Assembly: GCA_013365325.1 (NCBI GenBank)
Contig: JABVXV010000148.1
Span: 81,836-145,835, forward strand
Direction: 5' to 3'
DNA from: Dipetalonema caudispina
Lineage: Eukaryota > Nematoda > Chromadorea > Rhabditida > Onchocercidae
Length of the DNA stretch: 64,000 nt
Shown: piece after piece, positions 52,911-64,000 of the stretch
How positions within the stretch are numbered: the stretch's first letter is position 1
Layout: each line of letters starts with the position of its first letter
Notes under the pieces: generated by a model
The model's input: the letters and a program-made list of their open reading frames with translations, nothing else
What the model was told of the DNA's origin: nothing
The model's database searches: none
Program-made: the position numbers and the translations under genes

Positions 52911-52951
52911 CTTCACATAAAGTGATCATCAAATGATCACTTTATGTGAAG
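52911..52951. repeat. Perfect 19-bp hairpin with 3-base loop
   Basis: 52911-52929 and 52933-52951 are exact reverse complements around the loop CAA, with core AGTGATCAT/ATGATCACT. The flanks are unrelated. Confidence 0.9.
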
Positions 52952-54155
52952 TGAATATTTCAACATAGAATTCGCTATTATATGCATTTGAATTCTTCTT
53001 GCAGTTCTTTTACTGTTGACTAAATAGGTTTAACGGACCCTTTTCCATAGCTTATTATATAAACTACTTGTCATAACTTAATCAACAATGATTGTCTTAG
53101 GAGGAATTGTGATTTAAGTGCAAAAAATATTTATAATTTTATTTCATAACAATTGTTATGCATATTCTACTGCTTTTTTTTTCAACTTTTTTGTTTTATT
53201 TACTTTCTTTAACTTCGTTATTTCCGCAAATTTATCTTTCATTGACAACGATGCAACAATTTGTGCCCTTGTTAAGATAGTATTCTTTTCACATTTTCAT
53301 CTAAATTATTATAGCGGCCTTAATTCCAATCAGTTTCTTGGCTTATATTAGCAGTGAAGGTTACATTAGCGAATTCACAAAATAATTGATTGTAATTTAT
53401 TTTGATATTTCTTATGTAAAGTACAGATTGCTGTATTTTAGTACATTTTGACGACAAAGAAATAACTGTCAGGGAATGAGTTTGTTTCTGTCCGACTGGT
53501 TTGATTCTTGTTTGTGTTCAACTCCACGAATTTTTGCTCTCTTATTTTAATGATGTTGAAAATTTTGTTTTTTGTGTAATTCAATAATTAGCATAAATTG
53601 TCATTGCAAGTCATTGTCACTCGTTTAAGTTATTCATTTGAGTTTCAGTATTTTCTCTCCTGGAAGATTGTTTCATTTTTGAGGTTTTTTGCTTGATTTA
53701 TCAATTTATTGTTTTTATCATTACTTTTCAAACGTTCCAAATTTCTTCTTCTTCGCACTTATATTGTAAGACCTTTTATTTATTATTATTCCCTAATTTC
53801 ATCCAATTTTTTTTTTTTATAAATAACTTTGTTCACCGACCTCTTCACCTTCCTCTTTGTTTGAAGGATTTGAAATATTTAAAATTGTTTTCTTTAATGC
53901 ATTTTCTCTTTTTGCTTATAATACTGGAAGAAAGCCATTGTCATTCATAATTTTTCACTGAAAGATTTAATATCATAGAATATCATAGATTGATTTGTTC
54001 CTTCCTTTTCAACTTTATGCTTTTTTCTGTTTCGATCACTTTGTTCATATATACTTTACTAACTTTTACTTTGTGCATATTTGCATGCTTTTTTGACACT
54101 TTATTTAATTATCAACAGATGATATGAATGCTGTTTGAGATTGGATATTTGAGGT
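52952..54155. other. Gene-poor stretch
   Basis: AT-rich, T-rich on the plus strand; frames at 53118 and 53693 are low-complexity Phe/Ser/Leu. Nothing supported. Confidence 0.4.
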
Positions 54156-54350
54156 TTGCTATTGAGAATTGGTAAACTTGCTTTACGCAATTTTCAACGA
54201 TGTAACTACAACAAAGTACTCAAAAATTCGTCTTTTTATTCGAAACGCTTCAGATTGGTAATTATCATCAGCTGCGTAATGGTTGCAATCGAAATTCGTA
54301 ACTACAAACTGTATCATTTGGCCAAAAAACAAGCCTATGAGATTGGTTAA
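54156..54350 (+). CDS. Possible last exon of a small membrane protein
   Basis: A frame ending in TAA at 54350 with non-repetitive protein character: a basic stretch (RIGKLALRNFQRCNYNKVL), then KRFRLVIIISCVMVAIEIRN with one probable membrane segment, then a polar tail HLAKKQAYEIG. The basic N-part before the span resembles a mitochondrial import signal. There is no ATG before the span and an in-frame stop lies upstream, so if real it is a 3' exon whose start I could not find, or starts at a non-ATG codon. No family recognised. Confidence 0.28.
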   Translation: MLLRIGKLALRNFQRCNYNKVLKNSSFYSKRFRLVIIISCVMVAIEIRNYKLYHLAKKQAYEIG

Positions 54351-55796
54351 GAATACGAATTGAGAGTTACAACGATACATAGTTCATCAATTACCACATA
54401 ACTTTTCACAGAATGTTCCCCATGGTATCATTATATGTATGTTAGGCCTGATTGTCCAAAATGACTTGTCGTTAAATCCAATTCACTATTTTCAATAACT
54501 CTTCGTATTATTGAAAATAACTTTGAATTTTTTTCAAAAACACTATCAAATAATTGAATTATCCAAACGGCCTACTTACTCTATTTGTAATGCTGATATG
54601 GTTTGGTTCCATAGGTTAGACTATTAAGTTTGAATTGATTTGGATGGGTATTAGTTGTTCAGTTAAGTGTTAAAATGGTGCTAAAATTTCACCGAAATAA
54701 TTTAAAAATATCCATCAGAGCTTACGAAATTCTTTAAATATTATTTTAGCCACTTAATCAGTGAATAAATTTTACTCAAAAAAAAAGTTTTTCGTTTTAA
54801 TAAATTAACTAATCGATTAATTGCACAAATTCATTACAAATTTTGGCGGTTTTTACCTTTCAAATGATAGTTTATTCTGTGGAACTAATAGAATCATCTT
54901 TTTCATTATTAACCTCAAATGATATTATATAGCCCATATTCGTATTTGATTTCCATATTACTACTATGGATTTCATTTGTAATTTACTATTTAAATCAGT
55001 CCTCCTTATCCGAGTCATTCATATTTGTGTAATAACTCGACCACTAAATTTGATAATTTAAAATCAATTCCCATTCCATAACTATAGATTTTCTTTATAA
55101 TTTGTTATTCAAATTTAACCATTAAATGTTTAGCTTGTACATTAATTGCATACATTTTTTATTCAATTACTCATTTCCTTTTTGCATTAATCAGTTGTTA
55201 TATGTATTTAATATAAAAAATTTATAAAAAGCTGAAAAATTAGAGTGATTTTCATTCGATAAATCTTTATGGAAAGGAATAAGTGATGTAATTAAAGAAG
55301 TCAAATTTTGCTTGTATAAATTTCAGAAACAGAAACTAACCATCAAAAAACACATGGAAGCAGTATTTTTTGGTCATATGTCAAAAAAAAAAAATTTGCT
55401 AATCAGTTCCATTACTTATTGCATTGTTTTCGATAACTGACGGTTTAATTCAACACTTTGTTTGAAGTTTTGTAAAACTATTTGAAAAATCTTCAGTGAA
55501 AAAATTTAGAGTTAAAACAAATTGATGACATTTTTTTTTGACCTTTTTATTCTATTGAAAGAAGTGCACGTAGTTGAAAATTTAACAACAAGCTGACGAA
55601 TTGAATGCAAAAAGATTAACTTACGAATAGGTAGCAAATTACCGTTGTTGAAAGTAATGAAGCACTTCATTGTTGCATCCATCCAACTTAAACATCCAAA
55701 TCAGCGCAAGTTTCATCGAATCCACTATTAATTGTTTCATCTAAATCACTTTCATTTACAAAATTTAATGAGAAAGGTAGAGGAAAGCTTCTAAAT
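54351..55796. other. Intergenic, no gene seen
   Basis: AT-rich; no supported exons. Confidence 0.4.
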
Positions 55797-56159
55797 TTAC
55801 CTGAAGGAAGCGAATTGAAGCGACGTACCGTTAACTGCAATGAAATAACAGGCAGTAAGTAACTGAATATGGAGAATGTTTCCAAGGATTCTCGAGTACA
55901 AGCTGTAACCATCACGGATTCTTGAAGGCGGAGAAAAATTATTAAAATTCAAACACTTAATGTAATCATTGACCATACTGCTTGCATTTTTAGTTTCCTC
56001 ATCTGAGCTAACTTCATTATCAAAATTTTTCGAATAAATTTTTACCTTTGCTACCAATTTTAAAGATTGAACTGAAATTCCGAATTTTTTGAATCGAAAT
56101 GAAATAAGTATTGCTGTAATAATCAGAAGCGACAACCAAAATTTAGAAGCTTTTGTCAA
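55797..56159 (-). CDS. Possible small signal-anchored protein, start not found
   Basis: Open for 120 codons. The N-part is hydrophobic (FWLSLLIITAILISFRFKK) and the middle is acidic and ordinary-looking (EVSSDEETKNASSMVNDY). A 75-base in-frame segment (55909-55835) has GT-AG ends, so it may be a removable or retained intron; both forms stop at 55797. Another 3' reading to a stop near 55692 (GFDETCADLDV) is possible. The frame lacks an ATG before its hydrophobic part, so an upstream exon is expected. Family unknown. Confidence 0.33.
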   Translation of the reverse strand: MTKASKFWLSLLIITAILISFRFKKFGISVQSLKLVAKVKIYSKNFDNEVSSDEETKNASSMVNDYIKCLNFNNFSPPSRIRDGYSLYSRILGNILHIQLLTACYFIAVNGTSLQFASFR

Positions 56160-57007
56160 TCATTGATGAGTTGGTTTGAGGCAAAAAAACTGTTAAAGTT
56201 TGCCGAATAAATTAATATAATTTGCTACAAAAATATTGGAATTGAATTGGAAGATATCATTTATGCCAGCAAATCAATAGCGAATTATTGCAATGTTGTA
56301 GAAGAGAGCTTCTGCGTTGCGACGGTTATGTGCTATCAAAACAAAAATTTTTTTTTGGTTGAAAAAATCTTTATAAAATAAATTTCCAATCCCTTTTTCA
56401 TGGATTTTTTAAAATCATTTATTAAAAGATATGCTTAAATCATAGAATATTTATTTTTTAAATTATTCCAAAACTTTTATTAATTATTGCTCATAAGATA
56501 TGAACGATTTTAAATCAAAAACAAATAATTTATAAATATGTATGAAATAATTAGTTATATACATATATATATATATATATATATACATAATATCTACGGA
56601 TGCAACACGTATACCATTTTATTTGTTGTAACTTGCCTTCTTAACTTGTTTTAAATTACCATTTCAGTTGTTTTACGCAATAACTTTCATCAATTTAACT
56701 GATCTTTGCTCCATCATTTCACCAAATTTTTCCGCTCCATCAGCATCACCACGTGATCGTAGATTACCGCAATGATTCTTATTTACGACTAACAATTGCC
56801 TTTGAACCTTCGAATACTCTCACTTTCTTCCTCATTTCCTTCTTTATTTTTGTCTTTTTAGCATATGGACTAATTTAGTTTATCAATTTCATTTCCTATT
56901 ACTTGCATTATCACAAATTCTTTGTCGAACATATTTCATAAACTGTGTCATATTGATTAACACATTTGATAGGATTTCTCGGATTAGCAAAAAACTATCA
57001 GCGACAA
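56160..57007. other. Intergenic, includes (AT)n run
   Basis: No gene seen; alternating AT tract at 56563-56585. Confidence 0.4.
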
Positions 57008-57277
57008 ATGAAATTTTGTGTGAAATTAATCATAATACTATTTATTGTTTTAAATTATTTGAGATTAAAATATGAAATTGAAAAAGAGAATAAGCTCATG
57101 AAACAAAAAGTTATTATGCTAATATTTAATAATATGACTAGGCATGTTTCTAAATATCCATTTAGAGGTTATTTTAGCTTATCACACGTTTTATTACATT
57201 TCGCTGATATGGAAAAATGTTGGAAAGCAATATGTTCACTTTATTTCTGCTCCAATTACCCATATTTTTGTATTTAA
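57008..57277 (+). CDS. Possible small membrane protein, unrecognised
   Basis: ATG at 57008 and 89 codons to a stop. The first 20 residues, MKFCVKLIIILFIVLNYLRL, look like an uncleaved signal anchor, followed by a charged helical stretch KYEIEKENKLMKQK and a C-terminal part with several Cys, Phe and Tyr residues. The frame is open upstream to an AG at 56970-56971 (TTTGATAG), so an earlier exon could feed it. No family recognised. Composition is only slightly better than chance AT-rich ORFs. Confidence 0.3.
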   Translation: MKFCVKLIIILFIVLNYLRLKYEIEKENKLMKQKVIMLIFNNMTRHVSKYPFRGYFSLSHVLLHFADMEKCWKAICSLYFCSNYPYFCI

Positions 57278-58571
57278 ATATTAAACGGAAATGAAATTTA
57301 TTTCTTTATTAAGCCATTTTTGGAAATAAATATCATTGATTTTAGTTCGATGCTATCATTTGTCTTTTTTTTTTGATTAATTGGCAATGTGTTAAATTTA
57401 CAGATGGGTGGAACGAAATTCTCCGATACTGTAACCTTTTCATTGATAAAAAACTTTCCCCTCTACTTAATTAAGTATTTACATTGGTTTTAATGAAGGT
57501 TTTTTAATCTAATAAAAAATTTGTGATTTCCACAAAACAAGTCTTGTCAAAAATTTATGACAAGTTTTGCCTTAAAACATTTCAGCTTTCCAATTTTTTA
57601 AATGAATTTTCTTTTTCTTTCTTACAATTTTTTTCAATTTTTTATTGAACTGATGAGAAAAATTCTTGTGTAAAATGATATAATTTAACACTTACATCAA
57701 TATTTTAATAATTCATAGAATTAAATTTATTCGCTTTTCAGATATTTATTCTATAAGAATGGCAGAAATTGCTACTATATTATAATTATATAGTATAATT
57801 CAAAGTTTACCGCTCTTCAATAAATTTTTTTTTAAGTAAGCAAAATAGCAACACAATATCGAAACATTACCATTCTTACTGTATATTTTTTTACAAATAT
57901 TTCATCACTTATCTATTATTTAATTTCATATTTACTTTTTTTTTAATTTCAATTTTAACCAAAAAATACGCCTATAATTAATAATTTCAACTGCTACGGT
58001 TCAATGATTTAGAAGATTTATTGACTGGTCTAAGGCTTTGTAATTCCCGAATTCTAAATAGAATAAATAAAATATTTTGCCACCATTTTAACAACAGATA
58101 AATAATGAGAGATAAAGAGGAAATAGCGAAGTACGAAAGAAGGTAAAACAAGAAGGAGAAAAAAATAGACTGTGGAAGAAAGCTTTATGATTTAGGCCTG
58201 GATATGATACTAGCCCTGGATATGATGCCTAGTCTTGAGAATCCAAAATTTAAAGTAATATTTCAAAATTGATAAAAAAATCACGATCTTGAAATATTAT
58301 GATACTATTATAATAATTATTACTTATTGTGATAAAATTCATGATCTAACATCAGTTATTTCAAGATCGTAATTTCAATGTATTTTGACGTACTATATCA
58401 AAATTGATAATGTATTATGAGCAATATGAATAAACACTATTTATCAGCTTATATGCTATCATTCCTTCAAATATTGTCATATCATATCACTAGCAATATT
58501 TCTGCATTATTATCGTTTATCATATCATTCTAAGCTAGGAAAAATCGATTGCATGATATGATTACAGAAAG
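57278..58571. other. Intergenic with inverted repeat
   Basis: No gene seen; ends in GATTACAG at 58559-58566, a likely trans-splice acceptor 5 bases before the next ATG. Confidence 0.4.
58284..58369. repeat. 13-bp perfect inverted repeat, 60-bp spacer
   Basis: CGATCTTGAAATA at 58284-58296 is the exact reverse complement of 58357-58369. Further short AT-rich complementarity lies outside and inside. May be a relic of a small inverted-repeat transposon. Confidence 0.6.
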
Positions 58572-60679
58572 ATGCTGCAAGTATTATTCATATGTCTTTG
58601 CATTTTACCCAGCACATTTGGTGCATTCGGTGGTTTAATTGGTCGAACACAAAGTGCCGGTGTTGAAGGTAGACTTATGTGCGACGGTAAACCACTTGGT
58701 GGTGTACTTGTCAAGTTATATGATGATGATAGCGGTTTGTTAGCAACTTTTTTCGATTGTTTAATTATTTTCTAGAAGTAATAAATGAATGAAATATTTT
58801 AATTGTTACAAATTGAAAAACAAAATGTAACTTTTGTAGGATTTAATTTGTATCATAAATTAATATTAAAAATTATTATCAAAACAAATGTATATATTCA
58901 AGGAGCATTTCTGATGTTACTGCTAAGCCGTTGTAGGAATTCAAATTTTGGTTACTTTAACAAAATCCTTAGAACCATTATTAAATTAGAAATTGTTAAA
59001 TGAGTTCGTTTTTTTTTTTATTTTTTGTTACAATACTTATTAAATGATAGGAAAATTTCTGAATGTTAATTCCACTTTTAACGGCATGATTTTATTTTTT
59101 GAAATTAATTTAATATATGGGAAATATTTCCATGTCACATGCATGCATTCGTTTCAATTAGAATCAAAAATTAAATTTTAATGACTAAAATTCGAGAATC
59201 TGCCAATAATTGAAATACATTCATCCTTGATAAAATTACTTTTGCAAAGGTTAATTACATTATGAAACGAGCAGTGATTTAATAATTCCTTCTCTTTTTT
59301 GTTTTTCCTCTGTCATCGGAAAAGCATAAATTTTTTAATTAAACTTTTTATTTTTCCATTAATATTCCTATTGCAATATGTAAAATATTTAGTGTATTTT
59401 TATGATAAAAGCATCAAATAATTGGTAATAATAGCAGAAATAAGTAGAAAATGAAAAAGAAGCTACTTAATTGCTATTCACAGGAAATAAAATTAAATCT
59501 TATTTGCAGGTCTTGATACAGATGACCTCATGGCATCAGGTAAGACAGATAAAACTGGTTTCTTTCGTATTTCTGGCTATATCAACGAATTGACAACAAT
59601 CGATCCAAAACTCAACATTTATCATGACTGCAACGATGAATGGATTGTAATAATTTTATTTATTTTTGCCTCAAATATTTGCTACTAAACAAAAATAACA
59701 TTGGTTTGCCTGGAAAATACTTATATAAATATGTTTATGTTTTCAATTTTATTTACTTTTATATTTATTTCTTTTTCCTGATTTGCTTCTTTTTTCATGT
59801 TTAATTTTTAATTTTATAAATCTTTTCAAAAAAAATTTTGAAACTAATGTTAGTATTAACAAAACTTCTTTTTCTAGGGATGAAAGTTACAGTTTTATTA
59901 GCGATTGGTTGACTGTAATTAAAATTATAGCCAAGTATTTTAATTTAATTGTGCTTGAATATAAGTAAAAATTATTGTCCAAGAATAGTTCATTGTTTTT
60001 CTCTTTTCCGAATTCGTCAAAGTTTAATTAAAATTCCATTTGCAAAATGCAAATCAATCTATCTGATAGAATTTTCTGGTAGCTTTATGATTTCTATTAT
60101 GACATGGTTTTTCTTTTTATTCTTATATTATCTATAAAGTAAACAAATATTTTACTTAAAAATTTTGAACCATTTCAATATCTTGCTCTCCCATGCATCG
60201 AATTATATTGATGCATACGGAGGAGGCTTTTTTAACAAATTTCGAATTATTCTAAACAAATAACAATATTTCAGATAATTAATAAATTGTACATGCCCAA
60301 AGTTTCTCTTATATAATTTGTAATTTATTTGTAGATGTTTGGGATTTCTGTGCGATCAATTTGTAAATCACATGAGAAAATTATTCATTCCAAATTTACT
60401 ATATAATATTATCGAGTTTACAATATATTTATAATATGTATTGGATAATTCTTACTAATTTTTAACTTCATATCCGTAAAATTTGCACATTAATATAATT
60501 CAAAGTTATTACTAATCAAATTTCTTTTTTTTGTGTTTCAGCCTTGCCAACGCAAAGTGACTATAATGATACCTGACAGTTACATAAGCGGAAGCAAAAC
60601 TCCAGAACGATTCTACAATGCAGGAAATATTGAGCTTGCTGGTAAATTCAAAGGTGAAAAACGTGATTGCATTCATTAA
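58572..60679 (+). CDS. Transthyretin-like (TTL/TTR) secreted protein
   Basis: Three exons, 58572-58734, 59510-59646 and 60542-60679, in phase; 145 residues. Signal peptide MLQVLFICLCILPSTFGAF, then the family pattern: QSAGVEGRLMCDGKPLGGV-LVKLYDDD, a TDKTGFFRISGY strand pair, IDPKLNIYHDCND, then CQRKVTIMIPDSYI and a final PERFYNAGNIELAGKF. The four mature cysteines (in MCDG, HDCND, PCQ and RDCIH) fit the two disulfides of this nematode family. It has a transthyretin/HIUase-like beta-sandwich but does not bind thyroid hormone as far as is known. TTLs are among the commonest secreted proteins of parasitic nematodes; one C. elegans member, TTR-52, bridges apoptotic cells to phagocytes. This member's role is unknown. 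The gene is intact with large introns. Confidence 0.92.
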
Positions 60680-61057
60680 ATTTGACGTGTAAAATTTGTG
60701 GATTATTTACAGCATTTCAAATTGAGTATGTAATATTTCCTTTAACATATTTCTAAATGCTAATTAATTATTGTATACATTTTTGCATAGATTTTTTTGT
60801 AACTGAGCGATAAGAAACCTAAAAAATTCAATTTTCAAATCAACGAATTAATCTTTTTTATTTTCATATTTCAATAGCCATTTCAGAATTTTAATTTGCT
60901 TAATTTGGTTTTATCTAGTTTAAAATTTATCATATTCAAAGTGATAATTATTAATCAAAATTTATGTTCATGCAAATGAATCGAATCGTTTATGTTGCTT
61001 CCTAACACTTTTTACCATTATTGCCAATTGAATTTTCAAATGCATGCAAATATTTGC

Positions 61058-61119
61058 ACTGGCTAAGAAATATTTGAATATTAACTGATTCAAAAATATT
61101 TAAATATTTCTTAACCAGT
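61058..61119. repeat. 25-bp imperfect hairpin, 12-base loop
   Basis: Arms 61058-61082 and 61095-61119 pair with two mismatches, one of which becomes G-U in RNA. Size resembles a small-RNA precursor, but AT-rich palindromes also occur by chance. Confidence 0.7.
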
Positions 61120-61410
61120 TAGTGTGCTCCATAGCATTCCGGTGTTACCGTAATTGCTTATTCGGTTACTGATGTATCGTATCTAATAATGGTCAAGACA
61201 ATTGAATTTCTGGATAGGCAGATCGAAGTACTTCTATAAGAAATTAAATATGAATTTGTTAAATTACTTGATGCTTTTCTGAAAATTTTGCGCACTTAAC
61301 TTAAAAACAAACAACTACATTGTAATTAAGATTTATTAAAGTTTGGTAAATTGATATGCTACAAAAATTAGTATGAATGTATTCAACAAATGTATTGCAA
61401 TTAACATGTA

Positions 61411-61448
61411 ATTAAAAAGATTCTTATCAATTAAAAAGATTCTTATCA
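61411..61448 (+). repeat. Perfect 19-bp tandem duplication
   Basis: ATTAAAAAGATTCTTATCA occurs twice in a row with no mismatch, indicating recent slippage. Confidence 0.9.
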
Positions 61449-62499
61449 CAGAAAAGTTGGGAAATGTATTATTTGAAAATTTATGACACAATGTTGTGAA
61501 AATTGGTTTAATTGATTTATCCAAATTTATGTTTACAAATTTATTTTATAATTTATGTTTATTGCTGAATATGCAGAAGCATTACCTCATTAACTCAATG
61601 GTTGTACATAGTTAAAAATTTAAAATCCAGAATGTTGAATTTCCGATTCGGAAAATTTGGTGAAAGCAACACAGCAAATGAATTAGCATTTGAAAAATAA
61701 ACAAATTATTACATATTTTATAGACTAATAAGAAAAATTCTTGCAATTTTTAATATGAAATCGATGCAATTTAACATTAACATCAACATTTTAACAAATT
61801 ATAAAACTGAATTTATTCGCTTTTTAGATATTTATTCAATTGAAATTGCAGAAATTACCAAAAGACAATTTAAAATCAACGGTTTTTTAATAAATTTTTT
61901 TCTTTAAATGAAAGAATTAGCAACATAATATCAAAAAATCATCACTGTTACTTAACATTTTAAAAGTATTTCATTTGATTTTATCAAGTTTTTTATTATT
62001 TTTTCTCTATTTCATGTTAATAAAGAAAAAAGCAATAAATAATAATTTCGCTTCTGCTTTTCTTGATTTTAGTTTTAACTAGACTTGGATATAATGGTTA
62101 ACATAACGAGTCCAACATTTAAACTAATACCTAAAAATTGCCATGATAATACTCCTCATCCATGCAACTATAATAACAATAGTAGCAGCAAAAATAATAT
62201 TAATGACAATGACGACAATAATAATAAAGTTAATTAGTAACAAAATAATATGCAAAACATTGGGTGACTAAAAACACGTGGAAACCAAAGTTAAATAATA
62301 AAAAGCGCCAATAAGTTAGGTTATCAAAATAACAATTTTATAATGCGAAATTGTTTATTATCATTAAAAATTGCATAGTTGTGTTCATATAAATTATATT
62401 TTCATAAAAAATCAAAATTCTCGGAGCAAATCAAAAATTTCAAATGATTTAACAAAAAAGAAAAACAAAACTTCATGTAGTTCATAAAAACTACAAAAA

Positions 62500-63682
62500 C
62501 TTATTTGCTATATTGATAAATCAAATAAGTTAAGATATAATCAAACGAAAAAGCATGCAGTTAGTAAAAGTAACAAAAATCATGCAATTAGTAGAACTAA
62601 CAAAAAAAGATTTAATGAGTGAGATTAAAAGCAAAAATGAATGCAATTAGTAAAGTTAACAAAGAAAGTATTTTTGAAGATTAATAAGAATTAAAGAAAG
62701 AAGTTCAGTATTTCAAAAAATTCCTGAAATTTAGCCCTATAATAATTAAAAAATTTTAGAAGAGAGTGTCAGAATTCCAAAAAATTCAAAACGTTATATA
62801 AAAACTGCAAGATTTCGAGAAAGAAATTTAAGAGATTCTAAAGTATTCAAAAGCATGAAGAATTCTAAAAATAATTCACAGTTTCAAACATTTCACAAAA
62901 ACTCATCTCTTATTCAAAGTTTGATGGAAGATTTTTTTCAGAAATTTAGAGAAAAAGTATTTGGACTGCGTGTTTGAATTCATCAAAAAATCACATAGAA
63001 AAAAAAAAATTTTTGGCAATGAATAAAAGAAGAAAAGTAACCATTTAACATAGAAAATTTACGAATAAGCCATCCAATACGTAAATTGAAAGAATGGAAC
63101 AAAATATGAGTAAAGGTAAAATACGTTAGCAATTGTGATTTAAATCAAAAGAAAAGAAAAATAAAATAGAAATTAATGCAACACAACGTATAAGGAAAAG
63201 TCAGCATGAAAAGCATGCAATAAATGGATGTACCGTAATTATAGGTAATCGAAAAATTTTAAAAAGTAAAATTAAAAAGAAAGCAAGCAACAAATAAGGA
63301 AATTAATAAAGCATTTATCGATAGAAATAATGGCAAAAATGCATACAATGAGTAAAGACAGCAAAAATGAATGCAGTAAGAGTGAATTTATTTAGTAATT
63401 AATTAATGTATTAGAATATTGCCTCGGACATAGAATTGGGGAAAAATAATTGTGAAACTTGCTGAGTAGATGAAGTAAGCGAGAAAGATATGCGACAAAT
63501 AAAGTTAAATAAGGTAAAATTAAAGAAAAATGCTTCGATTTTGCACGAGTAGAACTAACATGCAGTAAGTATAAGTAGGAAATACGGGTGAATAATTACA
63601 AGTAATCTAAAATATTACCCATAAATGGTCGATACTTTCAAGTAAATTAAAATATTACCTAAATAATAAGAATAACAAATAG
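62500..63682. repeat. Diverged remnants of the minisatellite
   Basis: Scattered pieces such as GCATGCAGTTAGTAAAAG and ATGCAATTAGTAAAG with TAACAAA linkers, at irregular spacing, look like decayed copies of the array to the right. No gene. Confidence 0.55.
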
Positions 63683-64000
63683 TCATGCAGTAAGTGAAAG
63701 CAGCAAAAAGCATGCAATCAGTAAAACTAACAAAAAGCATGCAATCAGTAAAACTAACAAAAAGCATGCAATCAATAAAGTAACAAAAAGCATGCAGTCA
63801 ATAAAATAACAGAAAGCATACAGTCAATAAAACTAACAAAAAGCATGCAATCAGTAAAGTAACAAAAAAATGTAATCAGTAAAACTAACAAAAAGCATGC
63901 AGTCAATAAAACTAACAAAAAGCATGCAGTCAATAAAACTAACAAAAAGCATGCAATCAGTAAAATTAACAAAAAAGCAAGCAAATAATAAAATTAGCAA
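63683..64000 (+). repeat. 27-bp minisatellite array, runs off the window
   Basis: About 12 units. The commonest unit is AGCATGC, then AATCAGTAAAACTAACAAAA, 27 bases. Variants differ by GTCAATA for ATCAGTA and by deletion of 2-3 bases. Each unit carries the palindrome GCATGC. The minus-strand frame rich in ACFLLVLL is a product of the repeat, not a gene. Confidence 0.9.

Larger units (their letters stand above)
60680..62499. other. Intergenic with hairpin and tandem duplication
   Basis: No gene seen; two small repeat structures are listed separately. Confidence 0.4.

Noticed and set aside
63772..63984. Minus-strand hydrophobic 9-residue repeat protein
   Set aside because: Produced by the 27-bp minisatellite; no start or splice context.

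Overview
This is a eukaryotic, very AT-rich window. Genes are split into many short exons with GT-AG introns, and TTTCAG-type acceptors sit just before several start codons, as expected for spliced-leader trans-splicing. A secreted transthyretin-like protein, a worm-type tau-tubulin kinase and an anion-type Cys-loop channel point to a nematode. The composition and intron style fit a parasitic spirurid/filarial worm best, but that species-level guess is inference. No bacterial, viral, rRNA, tRNA or CRISPR features were seen.

Layout. 1-24 kb, plus strand: a small secreted Cys-rich protein (1199-2590), a 100-N assembly gap flanked by an exact 121-bp duplication, a tiny hydrophilic protein (5329-5820), a TTBK/CK1-type kinase (8789-11267), then three tandem paralogs of an unrecognised coiled-coil, tail-anchored family (12682-15832, 17113-20231, 21576-23832) with an in-frame-stop gene remnant between the first two. 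24.5-50.2 kb, mostly minus strand: a Cys-loop anion channel whose N-terminal part carries an EGF-like module (24538-28755), a gene-poor 7-kb stretch, a plus-strand gene of unknown function (35885-36420) whose 3' end overlaps a minus-strand ITFG2-like FG-GAP protein (36413-38741), an F-box/FBA protein (40683-42848), a YIPF6-type Golgi membrane protein (44105-46475), and the splicing factor PRP31 (47220-50208). 50-64 kb: gene-poor, with three short possible membrane-protein ORFs, two strong hairpins, a transthyretin-like gene (58572-60679), and a 27-bp minisatellite running off the right edge.

The conserved minus-strand genes (PRP31, YIPF6, F-box/FBA, ITFG2) are housekeeping in type: splicing, Golgi trafficking, glycoprotein turnover, nutrient signalling. 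They are not spaced like an operon. The plus-strand block is lineage-specific in type. Exon boundaries were worked out by hand from reading frames, splice consensus and phase agreement. For nearly all multi-exon genes below the exon lengths sum to a multiple of three, which supports the models; the 5' ends of several genes remain uncertain.
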